Source of the DNA: Diphasiastrum complanatum
Lineage: Eukaryota; Streptophyta; Lycopodiopsida; Lycopodiales; Lycopodiaceae
Assembly: GCA_029204225.1 (NCBI GenBank)
Contig: CM055092.1
Coordinates: 64,651,190 to 64,715,189 of the forward strand
Length of the DNA stretch: 64,000 nt
Reading direction: 5' to 3'
The notes below the pieces were generated by a model. That model was given only the letters and a program-made list of their open reading frames with translations. It was not told the DNA's origin and did no database searches. The translations under genes were made by a program, and so were the position numbers. This document shows, piece by piece, positions 1 to 10,205 of the stretch (positions are counted from its first letter, which is position 1; every line of letters starts with the position of its first letter).

Positions 1-39
1 CGTACAAGTCCTACAGTTTTTATCTCTATCTTTGTCATT

Positions 40-41
<2 letters not shown>

Positions 42-96
<55 letters not shown>
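42..96. repeat. (CT)n microsatellite
   Basis: Uninterrupted CT dinucleotide run of about 27 units. The flanks show no coding sequence that I recognise. Similar CT runs occur in this window inside a copia LTR (2143-2215) and, as GA, near 63332, so this one may also mark a 5' transcribed leader, but nothing else here proves it. Confidence 0.97.
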
Positions 97-99
<3 letters not shown>

Positions 100-455
100 C
101 TCCTCGTGAGCACATTTATATCGTCTAAAAAACTTTCTTCTAAGACATTCCTGTAAACTAATGATTACGCTAAATGCTAGTTAGTTGCGGCTGTCTACTT
201 CCATTGAAACAGACTATACTTGCAGCCATCTTTCTATGTGAGATCAGACCGTGTCACGTGGAGCTTCAGAGATGAAGGAAAGTGAAGATCATTTTTCAAC
301 AAGCAATGGAAAAACCAGCTTCGAAAGGCAAAACAGACAACTCAGCAGCACAATTAGCTCATGTCCACCAATCAGCTCATGTCCACCAACCTCCAAACCG
401 AGCTTATCGTAGAGAAAACAGCCCCCGGCAGACCTATCAGTCCACTGTCAGCACT
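97..455. other. Unassigned stretch before an LTR-like start
   Basis: I see no recognisable gene here. A short open frame with a non-ATG start runs from 282 to 485 and contains a duplicated HVHQ-type motif, but it has no family signature and crosses into the LTR-like sequence that begins at 456, so I do not call it a gene. The stretch may be the internal 3' tail of an element or ordinary intergenic DNA. Confidence 0.5.
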
Positions 456-1533
456 TGTTGGGGGTATTCCCGTGTAAATAAATAAAGTAGCCAAAAGTAG
501 TAGTTATAAGTTGCGAGGGTTGTGGCATCTTGCATGCGTAAGCTACGAGAGTTAGTTCCCAACAGATCTTGAAAAAATAGAGAAAAACCCAAAAAAAATT
601 CAAAAATCTCTTGTAAAAATTAAAAAAAATTCAAAGTAACCTGCAATGGGACACAATCATCCATGCCATAAGATTTTATAATTTATTGAGCATACTTCTG
701 TTGAGCCTCCTAAAGCTACATTTCCTTGTGAAAAGCACACAGAAAAGTCTACGAGAGTTAGTTCTCAAGAAGAGTGCCTCTGCGAGAGTTTCCAAGGTCA
801 AAAAAGATGAAAAACGAAGGCAAAACCCTTGCAGGTAGCCAAATTCCAGTTTTTTGTGGTAACTTCACAGAGAATTCTAAAGCTCTATCTCAGTGAGATA
901 GGTACACAGAAGAGTCCATGAGATCAATGTTATTCTAGTAAGCTGAATAAAGGGTTTAAGTGCTTAAAAATCAAGAAAATCATCAAATCCAGAGAACCCT
1001 CACAGAAGTAACCTTCGCAGACCATCCTGTTGTCTTCAAAATGTCATTTTCCATCAGTGATGAATTTTGTGAGAGTTAGATTGTATATTGATTGATCAGT
1101 AAGCCAAAAAGTGGTTTTGAATCCTCGCAGACATCAATAAGTCCTTGATCTCTGAGAAAGAACCCTTCGCACTTTGAACAGAGCCAGATCCATATCAGAT
1201 CCAACTCCTGAAAAGCCTGCAAGAGTTAGTTCCCAATAGATCTGAGAAAGCAGAGTTTTTACCTACAAAACAGTGAAAAGAACTCTCGTACAGCCAACCC
1301 TCATACTGAGAAACTCTCGCAGATATAATCAAATAGCAAGATCTGCCCCATATCCAACTATTGTGAAAATCTTAGACCAATCAGAGCAAGGAGTAAAAAG
1401 TTATCAAGAAAAAACCACTGTAACGGGCTAAAATCACACTATTAGCCATTAAAACTGATCAGCAGATCCTCACAGATCCAGACTCCTTTTCACACATCTA
1501 TCAATATCCAACATCCTTGCACTCTACTGTCAA
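456..1533 (+). mobile_element. LTR-like start and leader of Ty3-type element Gy1
   Basis: The sequence TGTTGGGGGTATTCC at 456 resembles the LTR start at 38665 (TGTTGGAGGGTTTGC). Both also share a downstream block of the form GAGGG..TGGCA..TGC.TG.GTAAG about 75 bases in. A gag reading frame starts at 1534, so this interval should hold the 5' LTR and leader. The 3' edge of the LTR is not visible. The leader carries scattered copies of short motifs such as GAGAGTTAGTTCCCAA and CTCGCAGA, comparable in position to the repeat-rich leader of Gy2. No coding region is seen. Confidence 0.45.
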
Positions 1534-1836
1534 ATGAATCTAAGATCAGGTCGAGCAGTAGCAGGAAGGATTGCAAACCAAGCACCAAACCTCCCAAGAG
1601 TTGCAGCCATGTGAATCGAGACAGAAGCAGAACCAGCAGCAATGGATCCAATGGGTCAATCTGTACTTGTCGCACCCTTGCAACCAGTTCGAATGGGCAC
1701 CTCTTCTTGAAATGCCCAAATATGATGGATCATCAAATCCTATCAGGTTCTTCCAGATCTATGAACAAGCATGCGAGATTTATGACGAGCGGACACCAAC
1801 AAAAAAATTGATGTTGTTTTCCATGTCTCTAGTAGC
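1534..1836 (+). pseudogene. Gy1 gag, truncated (Ty3/gypsy)
   Basis: An ATG at 1534 opens a frame that begins MNLRSGRAVAG. It has a stop after about 25 codons and moves to another frame near 1690, where it reads LEMPKYDGSSNPIRFFQIYE. The same block occurs in Gy3 gag (LDLPKYNGLTDPVRFLQIY) and Gy2 gag (LDLPKYDGN), so this is the N-terminal part of a plant Ty3 gag (retrotransposon gag domain). The frame ends at LFSMSLVA, where Gy3 continues as ALTGATQDWYY; the break coincides with the start of the CoA LTR at 1837. The copy is therefore disrupted by a stop, a frameshift and an insertion. Confidence 0.8.
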
Positions 1837-2139
1837 TGTGAGAAATTTCAACTAGCTTTGCTATTTGGTCATATTTGTATATTTGGCAATTGAGGCCAAT
1901 TTTTCATATTAGACTTAGAGTTTGATTTTCAAAGTTATATTAGTCTAAAAGCATTTGAATAAACACTTTTTGAAAGTGTGGAAAAGTGTAGTACACGAGT
2001 TTGAGATATTCATATTTGAATGTTGGAGACATTTGAATCTAGTCCACATTAATGCTAGGGTTTTGTTATGGAGAGAAACCAAACTCATTAATGAGTCATG
2101 GATATACTATATATAGATGTACACTTATGGGAAGAGACA

Positions 2140-2219
<80 letters not shown>

Positions 2220-2538
2220 TCACTTCATGCTTAAACATGAGTTCTCTAGGGTTCATCTATCAATTGGTGCACTATATTTGTGATATCTTGCAATCTTGTG
2301 TGTAGAATGCTCATTTTATGTTATTTTTGGATCCACGCATGTGAAATATAGTAGCTTACTATTTTTGTATGGACAGCAACTTCATCATATCATATGTTTG
2401 ATGTTTGATCAGATTCTTATTGAGTTTGCATCTCTTTCATTAAGTAGATGTTGATTTTTCTACATTGGTAGGATTGATCTATTTCTAATCCGAAATCAGG
2501 TTATGGATTGGATCTTAAATGATCTAAAATTTTTCACA
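1837..2538 (+). mobile_element. 5' LTR of copia element CoA (LTR family A)
   Basis: The block starts TGTGAGAAATTTCAACTAG and ends TTTTCACA immediately before a tRNA-Met PBS, giving TG...CA ends and about 702 bp. A second copy of the same LTR lies in reverse at about 36571-37157, and a related one in reverse at about 43225-43690. A TATA-like string (TATATATAG near 2109) precedes a long TC microsatellite and then the sequence that would form R/U5. The insertion interrupts Gy1 gag. Confidence 0.85.
2143..2215 (+). repeat. (TC)n microsatellite inside LTR-A
   Basis: A TC run of about 36 units lies just downstream of the TATA-like string in the CoA LTR. The reverse LTR-A copy near 36900 has only a short, interrupted GA/GAGAAGA stretch at the same place, so the long array here expanded after the LTR copies diverged. 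Confidence 0.95.
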
Positions 2539-2550
2539 TGGTATCAGAGC
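2539..2550 (+). promoter_or_regulatory. Primer-binding site of CoA
   Basis: Exact TGGTATCAGAGC directly after the LTR CA end. This is the standard plant copia PBS, complementary to the 3' end of initiator tRNA-Met. Confidence 0.93.
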
Positions 2551-3137
2551 TTGTGTTGTAGATTTTGAAATGATCAAGCACATCTATCAAGGATTTGGAG
2601 GAGATATCAATGCTAGAGCATGCTAGATTGACTTCTACTCAAAAATTGAGTTTTTTGCATATGTAGATTGGATCTTTTGTAGGTCAAGACTCAATTTAGG
2701 TCAATGAACTTGAGGAATTCTAATTTCACACCATACTTACTAGAAATAGCCAATTTTTTATGCATTAGGAAGGTCTCACTTGAGGCTACAAGATTCCATA
2801 TCAAGTTATTAGCAATTGCATGTAGAATTTGAAATATTCAATTTTTTGTGATTTTGTCAAAACCCTAATTTTGATTGGATATCTATTTTGTGAGATGACT
2901 GAACTTCATTAGAGTGTGTTTCAATCTTAGAAAGTGGCAAGAGTCATTATTTTGAGGATAGATCATAGGTTGATCAAGATTTCTACATTCTATGTGTTGA
3001 TTTGCTAGATATAAGTGCTAGAAGAGAATTGAGAGGTTCCATATCTTTGTGATTTCTTTTTGGAAACATTTGTTGTATTTCAAAAGAGTGCTTTGTGCAT
3101 TGGAACATGTTGAAGAGAAGGATCAGGTCATTGCAAC
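2551..3137 (+). mobile_element. CoA untranslated leader
   Basis: AT-rich sequence between the PBS and the gag ATG at 3138. No open frame or recognisable domain is seen. A leader of several hundred bases is normal for plant copia elements. Confidence 0.6.
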
Positions 3138-3245
3138 ATGGCTACATCAAGTGGATACATGTTAGAAGGCGACAATAGGCTTACCTCAAGCAACTATTCA
3201 TTGTGGAAGGTGAGGATGGAATCACTTCTTGAGATGAATGTTGTT
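3138..3245 (+). pseudogene. CoA gag N-terminus (Ty1/copia), truncated
   Basis: The ATG at 3138 starts MATSSGYMLEGDNRL, followed by SNYSLWKVRMESLLEMN, the typical copia gag opening (a fold that begins with a YxxWKxxM-type motif). The same residues occur in antisense copia T at about 51000-51110, so the two gags are from one family. After about 34 codons the sequence changes abruptly, near 3245, to Ty3 linker sequence. The rest of the element and its 3' LTR are absent, which points to deletion or nested rearrangement. Confidence 0.75.
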
Positions 3246-3930
3246 TTGATGATGATCTAGTCCCTTGGCAACATGCATTTACCTACAACAAGGAAGTTGA
3301 GCTGACTAATGAACAGGTCTTGCAACATATGGACCTAGATCGATATGAAATGAGAAGAGTACCAGCTCAACATCCACAGAAATCACCAATGGCTAAGGTT
3401 TCCAAGGTAGACCCACCAAAGACTAAGAAGAACCAAATGAAAAAACGTTACAATCACATGATCTGATGGAGCGATCTACCCGAAGAGACAATAACTATGG
3501 TGGATATTGATATTTGTAACCATGAGGCAAATATTAAATCAATTCCTAAGAAGATAACAAGGACATATCCAACTACGTCGATAGAAAAGAAAAAAAAGGT
3601 GGTGTTGGACTCCTTGAAATCGATCCGGTTGGAACCAGATATAACATCATCATCACAGACGACTGGAAGTGCAAAGATTACAAGTCGGGCTAAGATTAAT
3701 ATGCTGAAGGAGGAATCTCATCGAACTCCAGTTCATGAGATGCCATAGAACTACACCTTAGACGACATGGTAATCATGATGCCGCAAGCACGAAGAGAAC
3801 CTGATCAAAATCAGGAACCAACTAAACAAGTCTTCAAAGGACCTGTGCGGACACAACCTATGAACTTAGCCGAGACAGGCAAAGAAAAAAGATTGTTCAT
3901 GTGGGACAATAGTTGACACCCAACCGTAGT
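3246..3930 (+). pseudogene. Ty3 protease-to-RT linker fragment
   Basis: Frames here read DDLVPWQHAFTYNKEVELTN, then QVLQHMDLDRYEMRRVP, later YTLDDMVIMMPQARREP and GPVRTQPMNLAETG. The same order appears between protease and RT of Gy3 (about 28780-29480 antisense) and of Gy2 (10389-10990), including the HMD/LDN and TLDD.V blocks, so this is the linker region of the same Ty3 family. Stops at about 3464 and 3748 break it. It is probably the downstream part of Gy1, with the protease and end of gag lost, though a separate element cannot be excluded. Confidence 0.65.
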
Positions 3931-4658
3931 CCTATTGGAGTTCATGCTCCAGCCCAATTCCATTAGGTAATGAGCATCTTGAAATCTGTTCATACTTATT
4001 CGGAAAAAAAAAAAACTACACACAAATATGAAGACTCAAAATTTTAGCAAAGGATCAAAAAATTTAGGATCGAATTTTTCCAGACTCAAGCCTAGTTTTC
4101 GATCCAATATCATTTTTGTCAAAGAGAGATTTTTTAACCCTCAGTCGGGTTGGATCGGTTCTAGTTTTTCTGACCTTGGATCGAATCGGATCAGATCGGG
4201 GGTCTAACAAGTATAAATCTGAATCTTGGTTAATTTTTCGATACTATTAATTAGAAAATCTGATCCACTTACCGTTAAATAATGGCGGCCTTCTGTGGAG
4301 CTATAAGTAGATTTTCTTAGGGTTTTAATGCACTACATGCATCTTGTGTAATAATGTATAGGTATATCTACAACGATGTTCAGTGACTATGTAGGCTTAT
4401 GTAGAATTAGTTAGTTGTAATTTTTGATATTCCAGCTATCAACAATGTTAGCTGAAAGTTGAGCGCCCTACTGTCCCACGACCAACTTCAAGCTTCTATA
4501 CTCACATTTCTAATTTTAATCTAAGTGCATTTTTGTGTCTACATTTTGTTTCCATTGCGCATTGTAGTATTCGTTCCATCTTGAACTCATAGCTGGTAAC
4601 TGATGCACTATCGATCTATCTCCATCTGCTCACCACCGTTTTTCATCAAATCCCTACA
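3931..4658 (+). mobile_element. Region containing the CoB 5' LTR
   Basis: A 12-A run lies at 4004-4015. The sequence up to 4658 ends CCCTACA directly before a perfect tRNA-Met PBS, so the 3' edge of a copia LTR is secure. The 5' edge is not: I see no second copy to compare. A TATA-like GCTATAAGTAG near 4299 would suit a promoter within the LTR. No open frame of note is present. Confidence 0.6.
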
Positions 4659-4670
4659 TGGTATCAGAGC
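4659..4670 (+). promoter_or_regulatory. Primer-binding site of CoB
   Basis: Exact TGGTATCAGAGC following an LTR end ACA. It marks a second sense copia insertion, independent of CoA. Confidence 0.9.
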
Positions 4671-4801
4671 GAATGGCTCAGTAATCTGCATATTCATTAT
4701 GAATTCAGTCTCGTTTCTACCGAGACCTCATGTCAGTTAGTGCGCAGCCAAAATTTAAAAATATTGTTGTTTCTACCAACGATATCGCACACAATACCAG
4801 A

Positions 4802-5075
4802 ATGGATTCAAGTTCTAGTTCTTCTCTGAATGACAAGCTCGATGGAGAGAACTACCATCTTTGAAAGTTCAAGATGAGAGTCGTTTTACTAGCCAAGGAA
4901 CTATAGGACATAGTTGATGGTACCGAAATCAAGCCAGAGGCTGATGCCACTATCACCAAATGGAGGCAAAGAGATGGCAAGGCATTTGTCTTAATCACAC
5001 TAAATATCAAAGACTCCCATATCAGTCATATTCGATCTGCTCAGACAGCCAAAGTGCAGCTCCACCATTGAGCCC
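4802..5075 (+). pseudogene. CoB gag fragment (Ty1/copia)
   Basis: From the ATG at 4802 the frame reads MDSSSSSSLNDKLDGENYH, then a stop where the conserved W should be, then KFKMRVVLLAKEL, a stop again, and DIVDGTEIKP. This is the copia gag N-terminal pattern (LDGxNYxxWKxxM...L..K.LWD.VDG). Both premature stops replace tryptophan-type positions. It runs on through a KAFVLITLN.KDSH block to about 5070, then breaks. The layout and S-rich start resemble CoG gag (61406-61777). Confidence 0.72.
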
Positions 5076-5162
5076 CGGCCACTCCTCCAACCTCACAACG
5101 TCATCACACACCTCACCATCCTAGCAACACTTTATGATATCAGAGATATCACATTTCGGACA

Positions 5163-5426
5163 GTGAGTGTAGAGTTCGATTCTCTAATTGAGAATCAAAA
5201 GTGGACTGTAACTGAGCTGCCAAAGGATCGAGATCCAATCCCATGCAAGTGGTTGTTCAAAGTGAGGTATGATGCTGAAGGGAAAATAAATCAATACAAG
5301 GCCAGATTGGTAGCCAAAGGCTTCTCCCAGATTCCAGATCTGGATTATTCAAAAATCTTTAATTATGTGGTAAAACATGCAAATTCGTTTACTTCTTTCC
5401 TACGCAGTTGCAGTCGACCTTGAAGA
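5163..5426 (+). pseudogene. CoB reverse transcriptase N-terminal fragment
   Basis: The frame reads FDSLIENQKWTVTELP, then CKWLFKVRYDAEGKINQYKA and RLVAKGFSQ, the start of the copia RT domain (RVT_2). It shifts frame near 5385 and stops after a VAVDLE-like end, before the TAFLNG and YVDD catalytic blocks. The gag is only about 90 bases upstream, so protease and integrase have been deleted. The break at about 5426 coincides with the start of the Gy2 LTR region. Confidence 0.82.
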
Positions 5427-6680
5427 GCATGAGAGCCGAGGATTATTAGCTAGGATTATAGGTTATTTCTATGTGAGCCTACATAGTGAATCCCAGAGAA
5501 GGAACGACCATGTAGGAGCTAGTGATATTTCTAGGCAATGTAAATAAATGTAGACCCCTCTCAAATATATTAGAGTGAGCCACCTCCTGATGGTGACCTC
5601 TAGTGGAAGAGCTATTTCCACTTGTAATTTCTAAATTAGTGGAATTTCCACTTAGGCTCCACATGGGCAGCCCTCTTGTTTATTTAAGGGCCCCCCCTCT
5701 CTTGTGAGAGAGCTTTTATTGTATTGGCATTTCTCTTGCATGAATAAAAAAGATTCTCGATGAGTTATTGGCAATTTGGAAGCTCCTTGTTCATGGCTAT
5801 TGTCTTGAGTGAAATTCCTATGAACATGCTTTGATCTCTTTGTTGTGGTTGTGGAATAATTTAGATTTCCTGCTCTCTTTCTTGCAATGCGGAATGTAGA
5901 TGTGGATTAGTTTTCTTGTTTCTTGTTTCTTGTTTATGTAATTTCCAGCATCTAGGTAACCTAAATAGGTTGAGATTGTGGTTCAAATCTTGCATATTCA
6001 CTAACAATCATGTCCTTGATTGTTCTTGGGTATTCCAAGAATCAAGAGATGGGTATTTCTTGATTCTTGGGATGCTAGCATGTTGTTAGGTAGTTAGTTT
6101 TCTTGATTCTTGTTTTTGATGTGTAGTTTAATCTTGATGCTATATTGTTCCCTGATTTCTTAGAGTAATTTAGTAGACAGAATCGCAGATTGCTCTCTTG
6201 TTCAGAACGCGAATCTGTATTGAGCAAGGATTAGTTACATGAATCGTAAATGCATGTAGCTAGAGTGAACGAAGTTGTTTCATCCCACTAACAGACTGGG
6301 AATGCAAGTGAGTAAACTGGTAAATCTATCTGCCTGAAAACAGTTCTAAGCAAGAAGATCCTAACTAGATAGGACTGGCCTCTAGAAACGGGTAGAAACA
6401 CCCGATTTTTCAGAGAGGAAACTACCTAAGAAGAAGAAGTAAAGAAACAAAAAGATCCATGTTCACAGATTCTTGGTTGGAATCTGTGAGCATTTGGTGC
6501 CATTTCCACCGCTACACAGACACTTATAATCATTAAACCTTTTCGATCTATGCTGCGAAACCATCTCTCTGAAGTCTCACGCACGACATCTTCACAGAGC
6601 TCCTCACTTTGGTCTTGACTGAGGTACAACTCCATTTTCCACCGAGTCTTGATGCTCTTTACCTGGGCAAGTTCCACGAC
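5427..6680 (+). mobile_element. Probable 5' LTR region of Ty3 element Gy2
   Basis: There is no coding sequence here. The block begins near TGAGAGCCGAGG (about 5430), directly after the broken CoB RT. It has a TATA-like TATTTAAGGGCC at about 5680 and an AATAAA at about 5741, the order expected for U3-R of an LTR. The later part is rich in CTTGTTTCTTG and TTGATTCTTG. The LTR end and PBS are not identifiable by eye, because no partner LTR is in the window. A short antisense frame at 6426-6677 has no family signature. Confidence 0.45.
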
Positions 6681-7506
6681 TCACGTCTAGACCAGACCGA
6701 GCCTTGTTTCATTTCCCATTGAAACCACACAACAACTCTCGACCAAGTCACTACCAGAATTATCTTGACCAAGTTCTAAGTTTAAATCTCAACCGATACT
6801 CCTTGATCAAATCTCAACCGAGTGTTTTCATTGACATCTCGACCGAGCCTTTCCGTGAACATCTCAACCGAGCCACTTAGTTGACATGTTGTCCGAAGAA
6901 TTTCAGTCTCATCTCGATCGAGTGTCTTCAGTCCAATCTCGATCGAATACTTTCATTACGATCTCGACCGAAGACTTTTATCAAATCTTGACCGAAGACT
7001 TCTATCACGATCTCAACCGAGGGCATTCGTTCGGATCTCGATCGAGGGCATTTTTTCAGATCTCGACCGAAGACTTCCATCACAATCTCAAGCAAGGGCA
7101 TTCGTTTGGATCTCGATTGCGGGTATTTGTTCAGATCTCGACCGAAGACTTCTGTCATGATCTCAACCAAAGACTTTTGTCAAATCTCGATCAAAGACTT
7201 CCGTCACGATCTCAACCGACGACATTCGTTCAGACCTCGACCGAGGGAGTTTGTTCAAATCTCGACCGAATTCTTTTGTCATGATCTCGACCGAGTGTTT
7301 TTCATCAGCTCTCAACTGAGGGCCTTCGTTTCGATCTCAACCGAGGGCATTTGTTTCAGATCTTGACCGAGGGCATTTGTTCAAATCTCGACCAAATCTG
7401 TTTGTCACGATCTCGAATGAGTGTTTTCCATCAAATCTCAACCAACACTCTATATCAAATCTCAACCGAGTGATTGAATTTACAATCTCGACCGAGTCAA
7501 CTCCAA
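6681..7506. repeat. 25-bp minisatellite (GATCTCGACCGA type)
   Basis: Imperfect head-to-tail units of about 25 bp, consensus close to GATCTCGACCGAAGACTTC plus six bases. The units are regular from about 6781 to 7500 (near 29 copies) and more diverged before that. The array separates the Gy2 LTR region from its gag and so occupies the 5' leader. Open frames on both strands inside it (for example 6886-7284 sense and 6928-7170 antisense) are by-products: a 25-bp unit shifts frame at each step and does not encode a repeated peptide. Confidence 0.92.
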
Positions 7507-7765
7507 AAAAAAGTCAATTCTATATTTGACTAGGTCCCAGTATTTGCCAATTACCACAGTTCTTAACCCAATTTATTGCAAAACTCCTACATTAAAAACT
7601 ATGCCATTTGGACACCCACACATTATTAGACTCTGAGTAATATCCTTCGTTCAGAATAATACAAAAAAAAAAAAAAACCAAAAAAAACCGAATTCCACAG
7701 AGGACTATCCACCAAAGATGGTCTCTCCATCTACAAAACAGGCTTGATACAATAGATATTCTCGA
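7507..7765. other. Gy2 leader after the minisatellite
   Basis: Short unassigned stretch with a poly-A run (about 7664-7686) and no recognisable coding sequence. It leads directly into Gy2 gag. Confidence 0.5.
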
Positions 7766-8570
7766 ATGCAGTCCCAAATCCATGAGCCCTCAATCAACCC
7801 ATTTGAAAGATGGGAATCCATGCTAGCTGAAGTTCCATACGATCGCCCACACTTTCACGCTGCTGAATCCTCACAAGCAAGAGCTCACTTAAATGGGGCC
7901 TTTGCTAACCACAGACCGCATACTGAAAAACGAACACCAAAACTCGATCTTCCTAAGTACGATGGCAATTATGGCCATCAGAGATTTCTTCAAGTCTTTG
8001 AGAATGCATGTGATGTCTATGGCAAAACCTCTCTAGAAGCCATGGTACAACTCTTCTCGATGACCATGATCGGGCATGAGAATGGTTTTTTAATCTAGAT
8101 CGTGAAGATAAACGAGATTGGTCACTCCTAAAGGAAGCCTTCATCAAGCGATTCAAACCGTTTCATTTGATTGAGAGTCTTTTTGCCAAATTAAGCAATA
8201 TCAAAATGACAAAAGAAGAAAAGGTACGTGACTATATAGAAAGATTCAAAAGATTAAAAAGTCAGGTATGAGAACAACCCACCGAGTCCATGCTCATCAT
8301 CTGGTTCCTAGTTGGACTTCCAAGATGGATCATACATGAAGTTCGATCTAATGATGGGTACACATCATTAAAACAAGCCATGTCTGACGCTATCCGCGAA
8401 GAAGACGAGGGATTAGATGTGGATGAACCTTGAGAAAGGAGAGCACACCGTGTTGTCCATGACCCTAGACCAAATGAAGAAACTTGAGAACAATTGAGAA
8501 CACAAATGGAGTTGCTTAACCAGCAATACTAGCAACAAATCACAATGACCAATTTGTCAAAATTATACAT
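7766..8570 (+). pseudogene. Gy2 gag (Ty3/gypsy), broken
   Basis: Begins MQSQIHEPSINPFERWESML and contains PKLDLPKYDGNYGHQRFLQV. After about 8095 it continues in another frame with DWSLLKEAFIKRF, EEKVRDYIERFKRLKSQV, IIWFLVGLPRWI and AMSDAIREEDEG. The same blocks occur in order in Gy3 gag (VRDYIERVKRLRSE, MIMWFLSGLPKRI, AMDDAIREEDED), so the domain is assigned by internal comparison as well as by the known Ty3 gag pattern. Gag forms the virus-like particle in the cytoplasm. One frameshift and several stops make this copy non-functional. Confidence 0.85.
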
Positions 8571-8575
8571 CCAAG

Positions 8576-8709
8576 GGGGGTGTCTAGTTATTTTCAGCTT
8601 GGTTAGGTTTTAAAACCATGCGTATTCAAAACTGAAGTCTTAAGGTACAATTAAAAAACAGCTCAGTAGTAAACCATATGTGACAGCTAATCTTCAGCTT
8701 GACACCCCT
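8576..8709. repeat. Small element with inverted ends
   Basis: The left end GGGGTGTCTAG is matched in reverse by AGCTTGACACCCC at the right, and CTTCAGCTT/TTTTCAGCTTGG lies just inside each end. The 134-bp interval sits in the gag-to-zinc-finger gap of Gy2 and does not match the corresponding part of Gy3. It could be a small MITE or a minimal LTR (TGTC...GACA). I see no clear target duplication. Confidence 0.4.
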
Positions 8710-9049
8710 AGGCCTTTGCTTTGATTACAATAGTTTGTTTCAAAACCAAAATTAGCACTATCCACCATAAAACAACCAAATCCATATACAAGAGTTGCCC
8801 AGACAATCTAGACATGAACCTCAACCACAGCTGGCACTCTTAGGTCCACCTCCAAGGGGACAACCTGATCTAGGAGCATAAAAACATAGACACCCTCGAG
8901 AATCTGCACAAACACATCTTGTGGATAACTCCTATGATCACACATACAATCACGACACAACACTCTCATCTGCTACTTCTCAACCATATCAAAGCGACAA
9001 CTCACGCTCGTGCAAATGGGATGAGTATTCCATGAACCTAGAAAATCCA

Positions 9050-9415
9050 GCACAGCTAGCCATCCAAGATGGTTAAGCTATTGCCAGAAGACCAATGAGC
9101 AACCATTGTTTTATTTGTGGCGAAATTGACCACTTCATGGTCGACTACAAGGTAAAAAACCAATACCATGCTGAATGTCCAGACTGTGTTCGGAAACACA
9201 GTTTCAAACATTGCCCAAAGCAACCTAACAGGATACTTCCAGCACAACTTATCTCATCAGAACCTATTAGATTCCTTACTAGAGCTCAGCGCCAAACCCA
9301 ACAACAACAGCACAACCTCGAGAAACCAGCTGATCATACGGGAAGCTCCTTGACAGCTTCCACTTTACCAAGAGATTACCCAGACGCACACATGGAACAA
9401 AGGCAATACAAATAA
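9050..9415 (+). pseudogene. Gy2 gag C-terminus with zinc knuckles
   Basis: After a stop at about 9075, a frame from 9095 reads CFICGEIDHFMVDYK followed by CPDCVRKHSFKHCPKQP. The second block is CX2CX3HX4C, the same spacing as CFGCGENHRVVECP in Gy3. The first knuckle has D where the last C should be. Downstream, RFLTRAQRQTQQQ matches VVTRAQKQKEP of Gy3. Zinc knuckles bind the element RNA during packaging. The copy is decayed. Confidence 0.75.
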
Positions 9416-9668
9416 TTTTGGATGAGTTTTTGCAGGAAGAACAAAAAACGAACGGTTCATTTCTACTCTGATCCTCAAACAAGAACAACCCCTTCAGGGA
9501 CTCAAAGTATTCTCTGAACTCCTGCAGGCTCAAATCAGCATGCCTTTCCATAGTGCAATAAAATCTTTCACCGGTCTCCAAAGTTATATCCATCGCAGTT
9601 TTCAGCTGCTTACTGTCCCAGATGAATAACAAAAACCAGACGAGATTCCAGAGATTCCTCATATTCCT
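9416..9668 (+). pseudogene. Gy2 gag-protease spacer, no usable frame
   Basis: By position this equals the Gy3 segment around 30150-30400 (antisense), the spacer before protease. Stops occur in all sense frames; one frame keeps a readable patch ending near MNLMNIG at 9669. It is kept as part of Gy2 by synteny only. Confidence 0.5.
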
Positions 9669-10199
9669 ATGAATCTGATGAATATCGGTATTGCTAAGGG
9701 GACTAGCATCACCTTACCTACAACCTATAAAAATTATCCAACAGTATCCGCTATCCTTGATAGTGGATCAAGCGTAAACATAATGGCTTTGTCACTAGCA
9801 AAGTCATGGGGATTCCATATCTTAGATCAACCACGTTACAAACTTTGTATAGCCGATCAACGAGTCACAGGCCCTGCAGGTCGCTTATCGAATATACCAA
9901 TACATATTCAGGTGTCAAATTTACCATTGATTGCATCATTCTTGATTTACCAGATGATGCAAATACATATAAACTCCTTCTTGGCACACCCTGGCTACAA
10001 ATGGCAGGCGTTGTCCAAGATTGGCAGCGTAGCAAATTCACCTTTGGCAATAACGACACGAGTCACTGTTGACTCAATTGGCCATGTAAAGTTTGCTAAA
10101 GTTTATGACGATTGGTCATCAACAACTTATGATGAATCAGATAGTGTCTCGATCCAACCGAAAGGCCACTATACGAGATCAACAGACATAATAAATTAA
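9669..10199 (+). pseudogene. Gy2 aspartic protease
   Basis: The catalytic motif is ILDSGSSVNIMALSLAKSWG (D-S-G flap type), equivalent to VIDGGSGVNLISTKLCTKWG in Gy3. The frame continues to about LSNIPIHI near residue 80, then the homology jumps to another frame (9806-10072) with YSGVKFTIDCIILDLP and LLLGTPWLQMAGVVQDW, matching LLGRPWLRVAQVIYNW of Gy3. One frameshift therefore lies near 9905. The protease matures the polyprotein. The active-site triplet is intact, but the frame is not. Confidence 0.83.
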
Positions 10200-10205
10200 G
10201 GTCAC

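Noticed and set aside
282-485. 67-codon open frame
   Set aside because: Starts with GTG, has no domain and crosses into LTR-like sequence.
6886-7366. Open frames on both strands, up to 132 codons
   Set aside because: They lie wholly in the 25-bp minisatellite, whose step shifts the frame, so no repeated peptide is encoded.
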